Assembly (NCBI RefSeq): GCF_014648275.1
Contig: NZ_BMQU01000020.1
Coordinates: 17,153 to 81,152 of the forward strand
From: Pseudomonas laurentiana
GTDB lineage: Bacteria; Pseudomonadota; Gammaproteobacteria; Pseudomonadales; Pseudomonadaceae
Direction: 5' to 3'
DNA length: 64,000 nucleotides
Shown in pieces: positions 36,576 through 49,077 of this stretch. The notes under the pieces were generated by a model. It was not told where the DNA came from. It saw nothing but the letters and a program-made list of their open reading frames with translations, and made no database searches. The translations under genes were made by a program, and so were the position numbers. How positions within the stretch are numbered: position 1 is the stretch's first letter; each line of letters starts with the position of its first letter.

Positions 36576-36613
36576 CAACAAAAACGCCGCCCCATGGGGC
36601 GGCGTTTTTGTTG
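36576..36613. terminator. bidirectional terminator between yceI and rhlE
   Basis: A perfect 38-bp palindrome (arms 36576-36594 and 36595-36613) with a GC core (GCCGCCCC/GGGGCGGC) flanked by A5 and T5, giving U-tailed hairpins on both strands between the convergent genes. Confidence 0.95.
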
Positions 36614-36622
36614 GCGTCTGAA

Positions 36623-38524
36623 TCAGCGATTACGCGTCAGCAGCGCCGGTTTCTCGCCACGTGGACGGCTTGGCAGTTGTTCCAGCTGCTCGGCGGTCGG
36701 GAAGCGATCCACTTTGGATTCCTTGTGGATGATCTTCGGTTGTGGCTGGCCTTCGCGAGGGTTGCGTACGGCCGGTTCCTGACGCGAAGACTCCTCGCGT
36801 GCAGGACGACGGTTGCGGTTCGCCCCTTCGCGGCGCTGTTGGCCATCACGACCACCGGTGCCTGAGCCTGAACCATTACGTGCACCGCCGCGCTTTTCGC
36901 CGCTGGCGCCTGCGTTGGCTGCACCACCGCTGCGAGGGTTGTTGCTACGACCCTGGCCACCGCGTGGCTGGGCAGCCCCGCCGTTGCTGCTGGCCGGCGC
37001 GCCTGGACGGCGATTGCGGCCCTGGCCACCCTTGTTCTGGTACGGGCTGACATAGTCGGCACGGTTGCCAAAATTGTCGACTTCGTCGTCCAGGAACTCT
37101 TCGGGGTCACGATTGGCCGGCACCGGAGGGATAGCCGATTGGCCGCCTGCTGGCGCTGGACGGGGTTTCTTGTCACGCGGCTTGCGTTCCTGGCGTCCAC
37201 CAGCGGCCTTTTCAGCGGACTTCTCGCCGGCCTTGTCCTTTTCCTTGCCTTTATCCTTGCCCTTGTCCTTGCGGCCACCGCTGCCGGTGTTGGTGCCGTC
37301 GGCGCGCTGGCCACGGCCTGTGCGCGGAGGGTTTTGGGGACGCTCGCGTGTCTCGGGTTTCTCGGCTTCAATGGCCGAAGCATCGAAGCCCATCAGGTCG
37401 CCGTCGGCGATTTTCTGGCGGGTGACGCGTTCGATGCTCTTGAGCAGCTTCTCTTCGTCTGGCGCGACCAGCGAGATGGCTTCGCCTGAGCGGCCGGCAC
37501 GGCCGGTACGACCAATGCGGTGGACGTAGTCCTCTTCAACGTTCGGCAGTTCGAAGTTGACCACATGAGGCAGTTGATCGATATCCAGACCGCGTGCAGC
37601 GATGTCGGTGGCGACCATGACCCGTACGGTGCCGGCCTTGAAGTCGGCCAAGGCTTTGGTGCGGGCATTCTGGCTCTTGTTGCCATGGATGGCTGCGGCG
37701 GTCAGGCCGTGCTTTTCCAGGTATTCGGCCAGGCGGTTGGCGCCATGCTTGGTACGGGTGAAAACCAGTACCTGTTCCCAGGCACCGACCGTAATCAAGT
37801 GGGCCAGCAGTGCACGTTTATGGCCCGCAGGCAGGCGATAGACACGCTGCTCGATCCGCTCGACGGTGGTGTTCGGCGGGGTGACCTCGATACGCTCCGG
37901 GTTGTGCAGGAGCTTATCGGCGAGGTCAGTGATGTCTTTGGAGAAGGTGGCCGAGAACAGCAGGTTCTGGCGCTTGGCTGGCAAACGGGCCAGGACCTTC
38001 TTCACATCGTGGATGAAACCCATGTCGAGCATGCGGTCGGCTTCGTCCAGCACCAGGGTCTCGACGTGCGACAGGTCGACGCTGCCTTGACCGGCGAGGT
38101 CCAGCAGGCGGCCAGGGCAGGCCACCAGCACATCGACACCGCGTGCCATGGCTTGCACCTGCGGGTTCATGCCAACGCCGCCAAAGATGCATGCGCTGAC
38201 GAAGTTCAGGTCGCGGGCATAGGTTTTGAAGCTGTCATGCACCTGAGCAGCCAGCTCACGAGTGGGTGTCAGTACCAGGACACGTGGTTGGCGCGGGCCG
38301 TGACGCTGAGATTTGTCGGGGTGGCCGCCGGGAAACAGGCGTTCGAGGATGGGCAGCGCAAAACCGCCGGTTTTGCCAGTACCTGTCTGCGCCGCCACCA
38401 TCAGGTCGCGACCTTGCAACACGGCGGGAATCGCCCGCTGTTGCACCGGGGTGGGCTGGGTATAGCCCGCAGCCTCGATAGCGCGGACTAGAGCCTCGGA
38501 GAGACCGAGGGAAGCAAAGGACAT
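36623..38524 (-). CDS. rhlE: ATP-dependent RNA helicase RhlE (DEAD-box) with long basic tail
   Basis: DEAD-box RNA helicase. The ATG at 38524 ([20 protein letters not shown]) gives 633 residues; an upstream in-frame ATG at 38587 is unlikely. The Q motif, [27 protein letters not shown] and [13 protein letters not shown] are intact. The last 250 residues or so are a low-complexity Arg/Gly/Lys/Asn-rich extension, which in pseudomonad RhlE proteins binds RNA and affects condensate formation. Ends 10 bp from the bidirectional terminator. Confidence 0.95.
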   Translation of the reverse strand: MSFASLGLSEALVRAIEAAGYTQPTPVQQRAIPAVLQGRDLMVAAQTGTGKTGGFALPILERLFPGGHPDKSQRHGPRQPRVLVLTPTRELAAQVHDSFKTYARDLNFVSACIFGGVGMNPQVQAMARGVDVLVACPGRLLDLAGQGSVDLSHVETLVLDEADRMLDMGFIHDVKKVLARLPAKRQNLLFSATFSKDITDLADKLLHNPERIEVTPPNTTVERIEQRVYRLPAGHKRALLAHLITVGAWEQVLVFTRTKHGANRLAEYLEKHGLTAAAIHGNKSQNARTKALADFKAGTVRVMVATDIAARGLDIDQLPHVVNFELPNVEEDYVHRIGRTGRAGRSGEAISLVAPDEEKLLKSIERVTRQKIADGDLMGFDASAIEAEKPETRERPQNPPRTGRGQRADGTNTGSGGRKDKGKDKGKEKDKAGEKSAEKAAGGRQERKPRDKKPRPAPAGGQSAIPPVPANRDPEEFLDDEVDNFGNRADYVSPYQNKGGQGRNRRPGAPASSNGGAAQPRGGQGRSNNPRSGGAANAGASGEKRGGARNGSGSGTGGRDGQQRREGANRNRRPAREESSRQEPAVRNPREGQPQPKIIHKESKVDRFPTAEQLEQLPSRPRGEKPALLTRNR

Positions 38525-38746
38525 GAGAAATCCTGTTCTAGTGGGGGCTGAGCCCATTGGGATGATCTTGCCTGGCGCGACGGGCATCTGCAGATGCTAT
38601 CGCGTCCGGTCCTGCTGGGCTTTCAATGTGCATCCGGGAGCGGCGGGCGGGTGTCTAAACTCGCGGTTTTGCCGGTCAGGATGTCTGTTTCAAAGCCGAG
38701 CGTCCGGGCGTAAGCCTGGCGGGAATGCCCGAGTATAACAGAGCAT

Positions 38747-39532
38747 TCAGCGTGTGCTGTGTTCCTGCTGCTCAACGGCGGGCTGATTTTTTGTCGTGGC
38801 ACTCTCATAACGGGCTTCTAGTGCCGCATAGGCGGGCTCCTGCTTGAAGCGTCGCAGTTCAGCGGCAAAGCGTTGTGCCAACAGGTCCATGCCGACATTG
38901 CGGCGTACGGCGAGGTACTGATGCTGCTGGCTGACGATCAGTGGCAGCTCACCGATCTCCTGCGCCAGGCCCAGGGTGGCAATCAGATAGCGACCGACCC
39001 GACGATCAGTGATCAGCAGGTCAATACGGCCATGTTGCAGCTTGCCGAAGTTGGCTTCGTGGCTGGGGGCGGGTTCGCGGTTGAACGCGGTCGATTCACT
39101 GAAGGCAGGGTCGTAGGTGTAGCCGGGTGAAGTGCCGACGGTTAGCCCCTTGAGGTCATCCAGGCTGTTCACCGTGTGCGGGCGGGCCTTGGCATAGAAC
39201 AGCGCGAATTCGACCGTCGACAGGGGTTCGCTGGGGTAAAACAACAGGCTGTCACGCTGACTGGTCTGGAAAATATCCAGCACGCCGTCCGCCTGCCCTT
39301 GTTCCAGCATGTTCAGGCAGCGCTTCCACGGCAGGAACTGCCAGTCCACCTCAACGCCCAGGCGCCTGAAGACTTCGGCTGTCACCTCGTAGTCGATACC
39401 TTTGACCACGTCGCCCTCCTGGTAGGCGTAGGGTGGCCAAGGGTCAGTGACAATACGAAGCCGTTCGCCCAGGGCAAAGCTGCTCAGGCAAGCAAGAAAC
39501 AGCGCTGTCAGTAGACGGGCGAAATCGAACAT
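38747..39532 (-). CDS. periplasmic substrate-binding protein (SBP_bac_3 type)
   Basis: Periplasmic solute-binding protein of the amino-acid (family 3) type, 261 residues, with a signal peptide ending near SSFALG. The fold is recognisable from LRIVTDPWPPYAYQEGD, the middle LPWKRCLNMLEQGQADG and DLKGLTVGTSPGYTYD. No permease or ATPase gene is adjacent, so it is an orphan and might act as a sensor-type or stand-alone binding protein. The ligand is not predictable from sequence. Confidence 0.85.
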   Translation of the reverse strand: MFDFARLLTALFLACLSSFALGERLRIVTDPWPPYAYQEGDVVKGIDYEVTAEVFRRLGVEVDWQFLPWKRCLNMLEQGQADGVLDIFQTSQRDSLLFYPSEPLSTVEFALFYAKARPHTVNSLDDLKGLTVGTSPGYTYDPAFSESTAFNREPAPSHEANFGKLQHGRIDLLITDRRVGRYLIATLGLAQEIGELPLIVSQQHQYLAVRRNVGMDLLAQRFAAELRRFKQEPAYAALEARYESATTKNQPAVEQQEHSTR

Positions 39533-39622
39533 GAGGGGGAGAGTACGACGCCCATCGTGAGATGGCTAGGGGGGCGCTGATAGTGGCGGCGCTCTATGTG
39601 GGGCAGAGCACCGCCGTTTTCA

Positions 39623-40468
39623 TCAGCGTGGCAGCTTGAGGTTGTTCCAGATTGCCAGGCTTGGTTCGGCTTGGTTCAGGGTGTAGAAGTGCAGTCCCGG
39701 TGCGCCGCCTTGCAGCAGTTGTTCGCACATGCGGGTAATCACGTCCTCGCCGAAGGCCTGGATGCTTTTCGCATCGTCGCCATAGGCTTCCAGTTGCTTG
39801 CGGATCCAGCGTGGAATCTCTGCGCCGCAGGCATCGGAGAAACGTGCCAGTTTGCTGTAGTTGGTGATAGGCATGATGCCCGGCACTACAGGGATATCGA
39901 CGCCCAGTTGCTGCACGCGCTCGACGAAGTAGAAGTAGCTGTCGGCGTTGAAGAAGTACTGGGTGATGGCGCTGTTGGCGCCTGCCTTGACCTTGCGGGC
40001 AAAGTTTGCGAGATCGTCTTCGAAATTGCGCGCTTGCGGGTGCATTTCTGGATAAGCAGCGACTTCGATGTGGAAGTGATCGCCGCTTTCCTTGCGGATG
40101 AACTCGACCAGGTCATTGGCGTGGCGAAGCTCGCCGCTGGCCATACCCATGCCGGACGGCAGGTCGCCGCGCAAGGCAACGATGCGCTTGATGCCGGCGG
40201 CCTTGTACTGGGCGAGCAGGGTGCGCAGGTCGTTTGTGCTGTCACCAACGCACGACAAGTGCGGGGCGGCAGGGACTTTCACTTCGCTTTCCAGCTGCAG
40301 CACGGTATTGAGCGTGCGGTCGCGGGTCGAGCCACCGGCACCGTAAGTGCAGGAGAAAAAGTCGGGGTTGTAGGCGGCCAACTGACGGGCAGTGGCGAGC
40401 AGTTTTTCATGTCCAGCATCGGTCTTGGTCGGGAAGAACTCGAAGCTGTAGCGACGTTCCTGAGACAT
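39623..40468 (-). CDS. metF: 5,10-methylenetetrahydrofolate reductase MetF
   Basis: FAD enzyme reducing methylene-THF to methyl-THF, the methyl donor for methionine. The 281-residue TIM-barrel protein has YSFEFFPTKTDAG at the N-terminus, FSCTYGAGGSTRD and ALRGDLPSGMG. It follows ahcY by 95 bp, in which there is a terminator-like hairpin, so expression may depend on read-through from the SAH riboswitch-controlled ahcY transcript. Confidence 0.96.
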   Translation of the reverse strand: MSQERRYSFEFFPTKTDAGHEKLLATARQLAAYNPDFFSCTYGAGGSTRDRTLNTVLQLESEVKVPAAPHLSCVGDSTNDLRTLLAQYKAAGIKRIVALRGDLPSGMGMASGELRHANDLVEFIRKESGDHFHIEVAAYPEMHPQARNFEDDLANFARKVKAGANSAITQYFFNADSYFYFVERVQQLGVDIPVVPGIMPITNYSKLARFSDACGAEIPRWIRKQLEAYGDDAKSIQAFGEDVITRMCEQLLQGGAPGLHFYTLNQAEPSLAIWNNLKLPR

Positions 40469-40523
40469 GGCAAAATCCTGGTAAACCGATCAAGCAAGCC
40501 GCCCAAGCGGTACGGCTCAAGAA

Positions 40524-40557
40524 AAAGCCGGTGACGCTGAAGAGCGGCACCGGCTTT
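40524..40557 (-). terminator. hairpin terminator/attenuator between ahcY and metF
   Basis: A 10-bp stem (40524-40533 with 40548-40557) and a 14-nt loop are followed on the minus strand by a short U-rich run after the ahcY stop. It may limit read-through into metF. Confidence 0.7.
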
Positions 40558-40563
40558 GGCCCA

Positions 40564-42100
<1,537 letters not shown>

Positions 42101-42283
42101 GTGGCGGGAACGGTATCAAGTGCAGATGACCGTTGTGAAACGATGGCGATTATAGCCATGCCGAGGCTCCTGCCCAAGGCTTTCTGTCGATTAATCGAGA
42201 CCATAGTCGAGGTTAAATGGAGCCAGTGCCCAGGCTCTGCCATGATTAGCGGCATCGATTGGTAAGCAAGGTCAGGAGTACAG

Positions 42284-42682
42284 ATGAATTTCCACACTCG
42301 CAAATGGGTAAAGCCAGAAGATCTCAACCCTAACGGCACCCTGTTCGGCGGCAGCCTGCTGCGCTGGATCGACGAGGAAGCGGCGATCTACGCTATCGTC
42401 CAGTTGGGCAACCAGCGCGTGGTGACCAAGTACATGTCGGAGATCAACTTCGTCAGTGCTTCGCGCCAGGGGGACATCATCGAACTGGGGATCACGGCGA
42501 CCGAGTTTGGCCGTACGTCCATTACCCTCAAGTGTGAAGTGCGCAACAAGATCACCCGCAAGAGCATCCTCACCGTCGACAAGATGGTCTTCGTCAACCT
42601 TGGTGAGGACGGCTTGCCGGCACCGCACGGGCGCACCGAGATCAAGTACATGAAGGATCAGTTCGACACCGAGGTCAAATAA
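42284..42682 (+). CDS. acyl-CoA thioesterase (hotdog fold, YciA-like)
   Basis: Hotdog-fold acyl-CoA hydrolase of 132 residues. Features are the N-terminal strand-helix LNPNGTLFGGSLLRWIDE, in which Asp/Asn residues make up the active-site region, and the central YMSEINFVSASRQGDIIELG. Substrate is likely an acyl-CoA but chain length is not predictable. It is a single gene with its own promoter in the gap after the ahcY riboswitch (42101-42283). Confidence 0.9.
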   Translation: MNFHTRKWVKPEDLNPNGTLFGGSLLRWIDEEAAIYAIVQLGNQRVVTKYMSEINFVSASRQGDIIELGITATEFGRTSITLKCEVRNKITRKSILTVDKMVFVNLGEDGLPAPHGRTEIKYMKDQFDTEVK

Positions 42683-42712
42683 GCCCCGTCCTGGTGCCAG
42701 CCAGCAAAGGCT

Positions 42713-43021
42713 TCAGGATGGCGGGGTGTATCGACTTTCCAGGCTGTCGAGCAGCGAATCGATGATGCCTTTGGCCATCTCCACCGAATGCAGGGTCGAT
42801 TGGGCAAAGCCACGGCCCGGCTCCTGGCAGTATTCAACCATGAGCGGGCCGGTCTGGCTGGCGCACTTCAGGTACAACGAGGCATGCACCAGTGCATCCT
42901 CGACACTGATGCCCGGCCGCACCGCAAAGAGCTGAGGGTGCCCGGCATCGCACAGGCCGAATGGTTTCTCGGTGGTTTTGAGTTCGTGGAATTCAGGTGG
43001 ATCGGGAACGATTTTTTTCAT
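42713..43021 (-). CDS. small DUF3077/DUF6124-type protein
   Basis: 102-residue protein of a Pseudomonas-specific family, starting MKKIVPDPPEFHELKTTEKP with ATG at 43021. It has a conserved VRPGISVEDALVHASLYLKC core and a C-terminal helix (LLDSLESRY). Function is unknown. A structured 118-bp region bounded by 11-bp direct repeats lies just upstream. From memory, similar leader sequences precede paralogues in other pseudomonads. Confidence 0.75.
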   Translation of the reverse strand: MKKIVPDPPEFHELKTTEKPFGLCDAGHPQLFAVRPGISVEDALVHASLYLKCASQTGPLMVEYCQEPGRGFAQSTLHSVEMAKGIIDSLLDSLESRYTPPS

Positions 43022-43057
43022 TACGTAGCTCCGTGATGAATGAAGCCGCCACGTAAT

Positions 43058-43197
43058 GGTCGCCAAACGCATAGGGTGGCAGCTGTACGCAGGTTGGCGA
43101 ACCGGAACACGGAGCAACCCGGCAGGGCCTAAGCCCTCCCGCGCACAGCTGCCATAACGATGAGGCAGAATTGCTCCACGATGCCGGGTCGCCAAAC
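43058..43197 (-). repeat. structured leader element bounded by 11-bp direct repeats
   Basis: Direct repeats GGTCGCCAAAC at 43058-43068 and 43187-43197 flank a segment with a 10-bp perfect inverted repeat (43077-43086 with 43145-43154) that encloses smaller hairpins such as AGGGC/GCCCT (43124-43137). Read on the minus strand it lies in the leader of the DUF3077 gene. Confidence 0.55.
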
Positions 43198-43365
43198 CCG
43201 ATCACTGATGTGTCAGCGACCTACCGAGCCTAGTGGCGTGCTTCCCGGGGAGCAATCATCCCTGAAACGACAGAATTCGTAGGATATGTCCTAGGATCTC
43301 TTGGCGGCCAGAGTGCCCTGTCCCTGCAGCACATTTTCGGCACTTTCCTACAATGAAATGAGCAG
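43198..43365. other. intergenic stretch without recognised gene
   Basis: No supported gene. It contains a short inverted repeat TAGGA-TATG-TCCTA near 43280 and degenerate sequence resembling the last part of the repeat unit that starts at 43366. Confidence 0.4.
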
Positions 43366-43645
43366 CAGCCCCGTGGAACCATGCTTGCCTGCGATACAAG
43401 CAGCGTGAACTTACTGGCACCGCACCGATGCCATCGCGGGCAAGCCCAGCTCCCACAAGATGAACAGCATCGTTTCCTGAAAATGAACCGCAGCCCCGTG
43501 GGAGCAGGCTTGCCTGCGATGCAAGCACTGCGAACTTACTGGCACCGCACCGATGTCATCGCGGGCAAGCCCAGCTCCCACAGGATGAACAGCATCACTC
43601 TCTGAAAATGAACCGCAGCCCTGTGGGGGCAGGCTTGCCTGCGAT
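43366..43645. repeat. tandem REPIN array, 125-bp period, 2.2 copies
   Basis: Units begin at 43366, 43491 and 43616, exactly 125 bp apart; the third is cut after about 30 bp. Each full unit has a REP head (GTGGGAGCAGGCTTGCCTGC type) and an inverted REP tail (ATCGCGGGCAAGCCCAGCTC), with about 40 bp between. The two full units are nearly identical. Confidence 0.9.
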
Positions 43646-43755
43646 CGTTTCAGTTCGCGCCGTGGCTTGCACATTGGTACGAGCCAAGAAGCGGTTAGTA
43701 TGGTGGGCAGTTGGCCAGCGATGGCCGGTCCACGACCTTGCCAAGGAACTGATAC

Positions 43756-44589
43756 GTGCTGGCGACGACTCTGGTACTGCTTGCCGCGGTGCTCCATGCA
43801 ACCTGGAATACCCTGATCAAGTTCAGCGGCGAACGCCTGTTGGTGATCGCCAGTATGGATGCTGTGGCATTGTTGTTTGCGCTGGTCATGGTGGCCTTCG
43901 TGCAGGTTCCGCCGGCTGAGGTCTGGCCATGGATGTTGGCCTCGGCTCTGTTCGAGTTGCTTTACCGTTTTCTGTTGATTCAGGCCTACCGGGTGGGCGA
44001 CCTTGGCCTGGTCTATCCGTTGATGCGTGGTTTGTCGCCATTGGTGGTACTGGCGCTGACCCTGACATTTGCTGGCGAATCGCTGAGCACTCAGCAGATC
44101 ATCGGCATCCTGCTGATCCCGTGTGGCATGGCGTGCCTGCTATGGCAGGGCGGTGGTGGTGATCGTCTGCCGTGGTCGATGCTGCCAGTGGTTGCCTTGA
44201 TCGGCGTGTGCATTGGTTGCTACACCTGGCTGGACGGTACGGCGATCAAGTTGTGGTCGCAGCCGTTGGACTACCTGGTCTGGTTGACCCTGATCAGCGC
44301 CTGGCCATTTCCAGTGTTGGCCGCAGTAGCGCGACGCGCGCCCTATGCCTTGTTCTGGCGGGAGCAATGGCGGCTTGGCCTGGCGGTAGGGTTCTGTGTG
44401 CTGTTCAGCTATGCCTTGGTGCTTTGGGCGATGCAGTTGGGTTCGGTGGCGGAAGCGGCGGCCTTGCGCGAGGTCAGTGTGATTCTGGTGGTGCTGTTTG
44501 GCATGCGCTACCTGAAAGAACCTTTTGGCGGGCCTAGGCTCTTAGCCTGTGCGCTGGTGTTGATCGGCATGCTGATCATGAAACTCTGA
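43756..44589 (+). CDS. EamA/DMT-family transporter (GTG start)
   Basis: Drug/metabolite-transporter superfamily protein of 277 residues with about ten hydrophobic helices and two EamA repeats. The GTG at 43756 is favoured by AAGGA about 8 nt upstream. The C-terminal REVSVILVVLFGMRYLKEPF is typical of the second repeat. Substrate unknown. It is followed after 28 bp by a MAPEG-family gene on the same strand and preceded by the REPIN array. Confidence 0.88.
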   Translation: MLATTLVLLAAVLHATWNTLIKFSGERLLVIASMDAVALLFALVMVAFVQVPPAEVWPWMLASALFELLYRFLLIQAYRVGDLGLVYPLMRGLSPLVVLALTLTFAGESLSTQQIIGILLIPCGMACLLWQGGGGDRLPWSMLPVVALIGVCIGCYTWLDGTAIKLWSQPLDYLVWLTLISAWPFPVLAAVARRAPYALFWREQWRLGLAVGFCVLFSYALVLWAMQLGSVAEAAALREVSVILVVLFGMRYLKEPFGGPRLLACALVLIGMLIMKL

Positions 44590-44617
44590 CCCGAGAAACC
44601 AATAAAAGGATCCTGCC

Positions 44618-45004
44618 ATGACCGTAGCTTTCTGGTGTGTACTGTTCGCGCTATTCCTGCCTTATTTGTGTACCAGTGTGGCGAAGTTCGGCAGTGGTCG
44701 TTTCGGCTTGCGCGAGAATCACGACCCGCGCGCGTTTCTCGATAGCCTCGAAGGGTTCGCCCGGCGTGCCCATGCCGCGCAGTTGAACAGCTTTGAAGTG
44801 ACACCGGCTTTCGCCGCGGCAGTGATCATTGCCGATGTCGTCGGCAACGCAGAGCAGGTAACGCAGGACGTGCTGGCGGTGTTGTTCATCACCAGCCGTC
44901 TGCTCTACATCATCTGCTACCTGGCGGACTGGGCACTGTTGCGCTCGTTGGTCTGGGCGCTTGGCATGGGTGTGATTGCCGCATTTTTCGTCGTGTCAGC
45001 CTGA
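44618..45004 (+). CDS. MAPEG family membrane protein
   Basis: 128-residue four-helix membrane protein of the MAPEG (membrane-associated eicosanoid/glutathione metabolism) family. The conserved N-R motif appears as GLRENHDPRAFLDSLEG (about 31-47), followed by FARRAHAAQLNSFE. Bacterial members are uncharacterised, and a glutathione-dependent function is only a family guess. It ends 7 bp before the convergent mltA stop. Confidence 0.85.
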   Translation: MTVAFWCVLFALFLPYLCTSVAKFGSGRFGLRENHDPRAFLDSLEGFARRAHAAQLNSFEVTPAFAAAVIIADVVGNAEQVTQDVLAVLFITSRLLYIICYLADWALLRSLVWALGMGVIAAFFVVSA

Positions 45005-45011
45005 ACGACAA

Positions 45012-46154
45012 TCAGGCTTGGGGCACGGTTGGCAATGCGGCACCCTTGGGCCAGAGCAGCCAGATTTGGCCTTGCTGCTTCATGTCGCCCGCCAGCTTGC
45101 CGGCTTCGCTGCCGGTACCCCAGAACAGGTCTGCACGTACCTCGCCGGTGATCGCGCCGCCGGTATCTTGCGCAGCAACCGGGCGCACGACGGGTGCTCC
45201 GTCCGGCCGCGTAGTTGACAGCCACAGCAGGCTGCCCAGTGGGATCACCTTGCGGTCAATGGCCACGCTGTAGCCAGCAGTCAACGGCACGTTTAGCGAG
45301 CCGCGCGGGCCTTCATTGCTGTCCGGGCGGGCACTGAAGAACACATAGCTTGGGTTGCTCGCGAGCAGTTCCGGTACCCGTGCCGGGTTCGCCACTGCCC
45401 AGGTGTGAATGCTGCCCATGGTCACGTCTTCTTTCTTCAATTGTCCCTGTTCTACCAGCCAGCGGCCCACTGGGCGATAGGGGTGGCCGTTCTGGTCGGC
45501 GTAGCCAATGCGCAACTGGCGCCCATCGTCCAACTGAATGCGGCCTGAGCCTTGAATTTGCAGGAATTGAAGATCCATCGGATCGGTCAGCCATGCCAGC
45601 ACGGGGGCGTTCACGCCCTGACGGCGGATGGTGTCAGCGGTGTCATAGGGTTTGAGGGTGCGGCCTTCCAGGCGTCCGCGCAGGCGTTTGCCCTTGAGTT
45701 CCGGGTAGACGCTGTCGAGGGCGACCACCACCAGATCATCGGGTACGCCGTAGACTGGCACACCGGCCTGGTCGGTACGCGTCAGGCTGCCGGGGTAGAC
45801 CGGTTCGTAGTAACCGGTGATCAGGCCGTTGGCGCTGTTTTCGGCTGAGCGCAGGCTGAATACGTCCAGGCGGGTCTGGAGAAAGGTACGAACCGCGCCG
45901 GGTTCTGCCGCGATGTTTGCGGCAGCGTCGCAGGTGCCGGCCCAGGTTGCATCGCTCTTGAGTCGTTCGCAGGCGCTACGCCAGGCGTTGAAGCCGGCCA
46001 GCAGGTCGTTGTCGCTGACTTGGGGAAGGTCTTTCCAGGTGGCGCTGGTGTAGGTGGCGATGGCATGTGGCTTTTCCGGGGTGCCGCCATTGCAGCCGGC
46101 CAGCAGGGCCAGAGCGGGTAGCAGCCAGTTCAGTCGGCTGAATGTAATTTTCAT
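45012..46154 (-). CDS. mltA: membrane-bound lytic murein transglycosylase A
   Basis: Outer-membrane lipoprotein that cleaves peptidoglycan glycan strands with formation of 1,6-anhydro ends. The 380-residue protein begins MKITFSRLNWLLPALALLAG with lipobox LLAGC, followed by the MltA domain (GYYEPVYPGS) and a C-terminal 3D domain with the DTGGAITG-type conserved Asp. It is monocistronic as seen here, convergent with MAPEG and divergent from the cytochrome gene. Confidence 0.95.
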   Translation of the reverse strand: MKITFSRLNWLLPALALLAGCNGGTPEKPHAIATYTSATWKDLPQVSDNDLLAGFNAWRSACERLKSDATWAGTCDAAANIAAEPGAVRTFLQTRLDVFSLRSAENSANGLITGYYEPVYPGSLTRTDQAGVPVYGVPDDLVVVALDSVYPELKGKRLRGRLEGRTLKPYDTADTIRRQGVNAPVLAWLTDPMDLQFLQIQGSGRIQLDDGRQLRIGYADQNGHPYRPVGRWLVEQGQLKKEDVTMGSIHTWAVANPARVPELLASNPSYVFFSARPDSNEGPRGSLNVPLTAGYSVAIDRKVIPLGSLLWLSTTRPDGAPVVRPVAAQDTGGAITGEVRADLFWGTGSEAGKLAGDMKQQGQIWLLWPKGAALPTVPQA

Positions 46155-46279
46155 GAGTCTCGATTTCCTGAGGTTGCCGCGTGCTGGGTGGCGCGTGCAG
46201 CCCCTAGTGTTGATAAGGGTATTGGTCTTTGGCGGCCGGGCGAGGATACTGGCAGCCTTTTTTGTGAGCCGAAGCGATC

Positions 46280-46729
46280 ATGATGTTCAAACGTCTCTGC
46301 GTTGTACTGCTGGCCAGCCTGACCCTGACTGCTTGTGGTGGTGTCGATCCGAATTCGCCGCTGGGTCAGCGCAAGGCGATCTTCAAACAGATGCTCAAGA
46401 CCAGTGAAGATCTGGGCGGCATGTTGCGTGGGCGACTGGCGTTCGACAGCCAGAAATTTGCAGATGGCGCGCTGAAGCTTGATGGCTTGACGCATGAGCC
46501 GTGGAAGCACTTTCCTCAGGTGCGCGAGGAGCAGAATTCCAGCGCGCGTGAAGACGTTTGGCAAAAGCAGGCGCGTTTCCAGGACCTTGCCCGGCAGATG
46601 GAGGCAGCCACCGGCGAACTGGTTGCGGTTACTCGTCATCAGCCACTGACAGCTGCGGAGCTGGCAGCGCCGATGCAGAAGGTTGAACAGGCTTGCAAGG
46701 CTTGCCATACCGAGTTTCGCAATCACTGA
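46280..46729 (+). CDS. cytochrome c'-like lipoprotein
   Basis: 149-residue c-type cytochrome. The N-terminus is a lipoprotein signal with lipobox LTAC near residue 19. A four-helix-type body leads to a C-terminal haem-binding CKACH (about 140-144), the order seen in class II cytochromes c. Function is unknown; many such proteins are electron carriers or gas-binding. It stands alone between divergent mltA and the convergent DUF1090 gene. Confidence 0.85.
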   Translation: MMFKRLCVVLLASLTLTACGGVDPNSPLGQRKAIFKQMLKTSEDLGGMLRGRLAFDSQKFADGALKLDGLTHEPWKHFPQVREEQNSSAREDVWQKQARFQDLARQMEAATGELVAVTRHQPLTAAELAAPMQKVEQACKACHTEFRNH

Positions 46730-46796
46730 TCAGTTGAACGCAAGCACTGCATCGCTGACCTGTCAGCGATGCAGGTGACATCCGCCAGCAGGGCGG

Positions 46797-47192
46797 TCAC
46801 TTTTCCAGTTCATCCAGCGCTCGCTGCAACTCCTTGCGCGATTCTGCCAGTTTGTCCTTGCGCTTGTTGATGCGCTCCGCGTCGCCTTTTTTCATGGCCT
46901 TTTCAAGGTCGTTCTGACGCTGGGCAACTTCGTGTCGCGCGTCCAGGACCTTTTTCTCCCGTTCCTTGCGCAGGCTGGTGTCGGTGCAGTTGGCCGTCAC
47001 TTCACTCAGGGCCTTTTCCAGGCCGGCCTGTTGTTCGCTGTTGCCGTGGGCGCGAGCCTGCTCGATCTGTTCGCTGATCGCCTGGCGTTTGGCTGCGCAA
47101 CCTGTCAGACCGGGTTGCTCTTCAGCGGCCAGCAGCGGTGCGGCCAAGAGGCTGCAGGCCGCGAACAGGGCAAGAGGTGAAAGCAGTTTCAT
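46797..47192 (-). CDS. DUF1090 periplasmic protein
   Basis: 131-residue exported protein of the DUF1090 (YqjC) family. The ATG at 47192 (MKLLSPLALFAACSLLAAPL) gives a signal peptide cleaved after LLA-A. The mature part has two Cys (TGCAAKRQAIS and TANCTDTS) and a long charged coiled-coil of KERE/ERINKRKDKLAESR type. Function unknown. It lies 58 bp after ligB on the minus strand and converges on the cytochrome gene. Confidence 0.88.
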   Translation of the reverse strand: MKLLSPLALFAACSLLAAPLLAAEEQPGLTGCAAKRQAISEQIEQARAHGNSEQQAGLEKALSEVTANCTDTSLRKEREKKVLDARHEVAQRQNDLEKAMKKGDAERINKRKDKLAESRKELQRALDELEK

Positions 47193-47250
47193 AGGGGCTC
47201 CATAGGGGGCGGGACAGCAGAAGCGTTGATGCTGCCCTGAACCGAGAAAT

Positions 47251-48963
<1,713 letters not shown>

Positions 48964-49025
48964 CTAGAAAAGTTGCAGCGGCTGATGCCGTTTAAGTTGT
49001 CAGTACATGTGTATCTGGGGCGCAC

Positions 49026-49059
49026 AAAAAAGCCCCTGCCGGTTACCCGGCAGGGGCTT
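49026..49059 (-). terminator. strong intrinsic terminator after metK
   Basis: A 13-bp stem (49030-49042 with 49047-49059), 4-nt loop TTAC, and a U-run on the minus strand about 20 bp after the metK stop. Confidence 0.93.
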
Positions 49060-49077
49060 TGGGGTGACGCAGGGGTC

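Noticed and set aside
43366-43645. Repeats considered as a CRISPR array
   Set aside because: The period is 125 bp, spacers are identical between units, and each unit contains inverted REP arms; this is a REPIN array.
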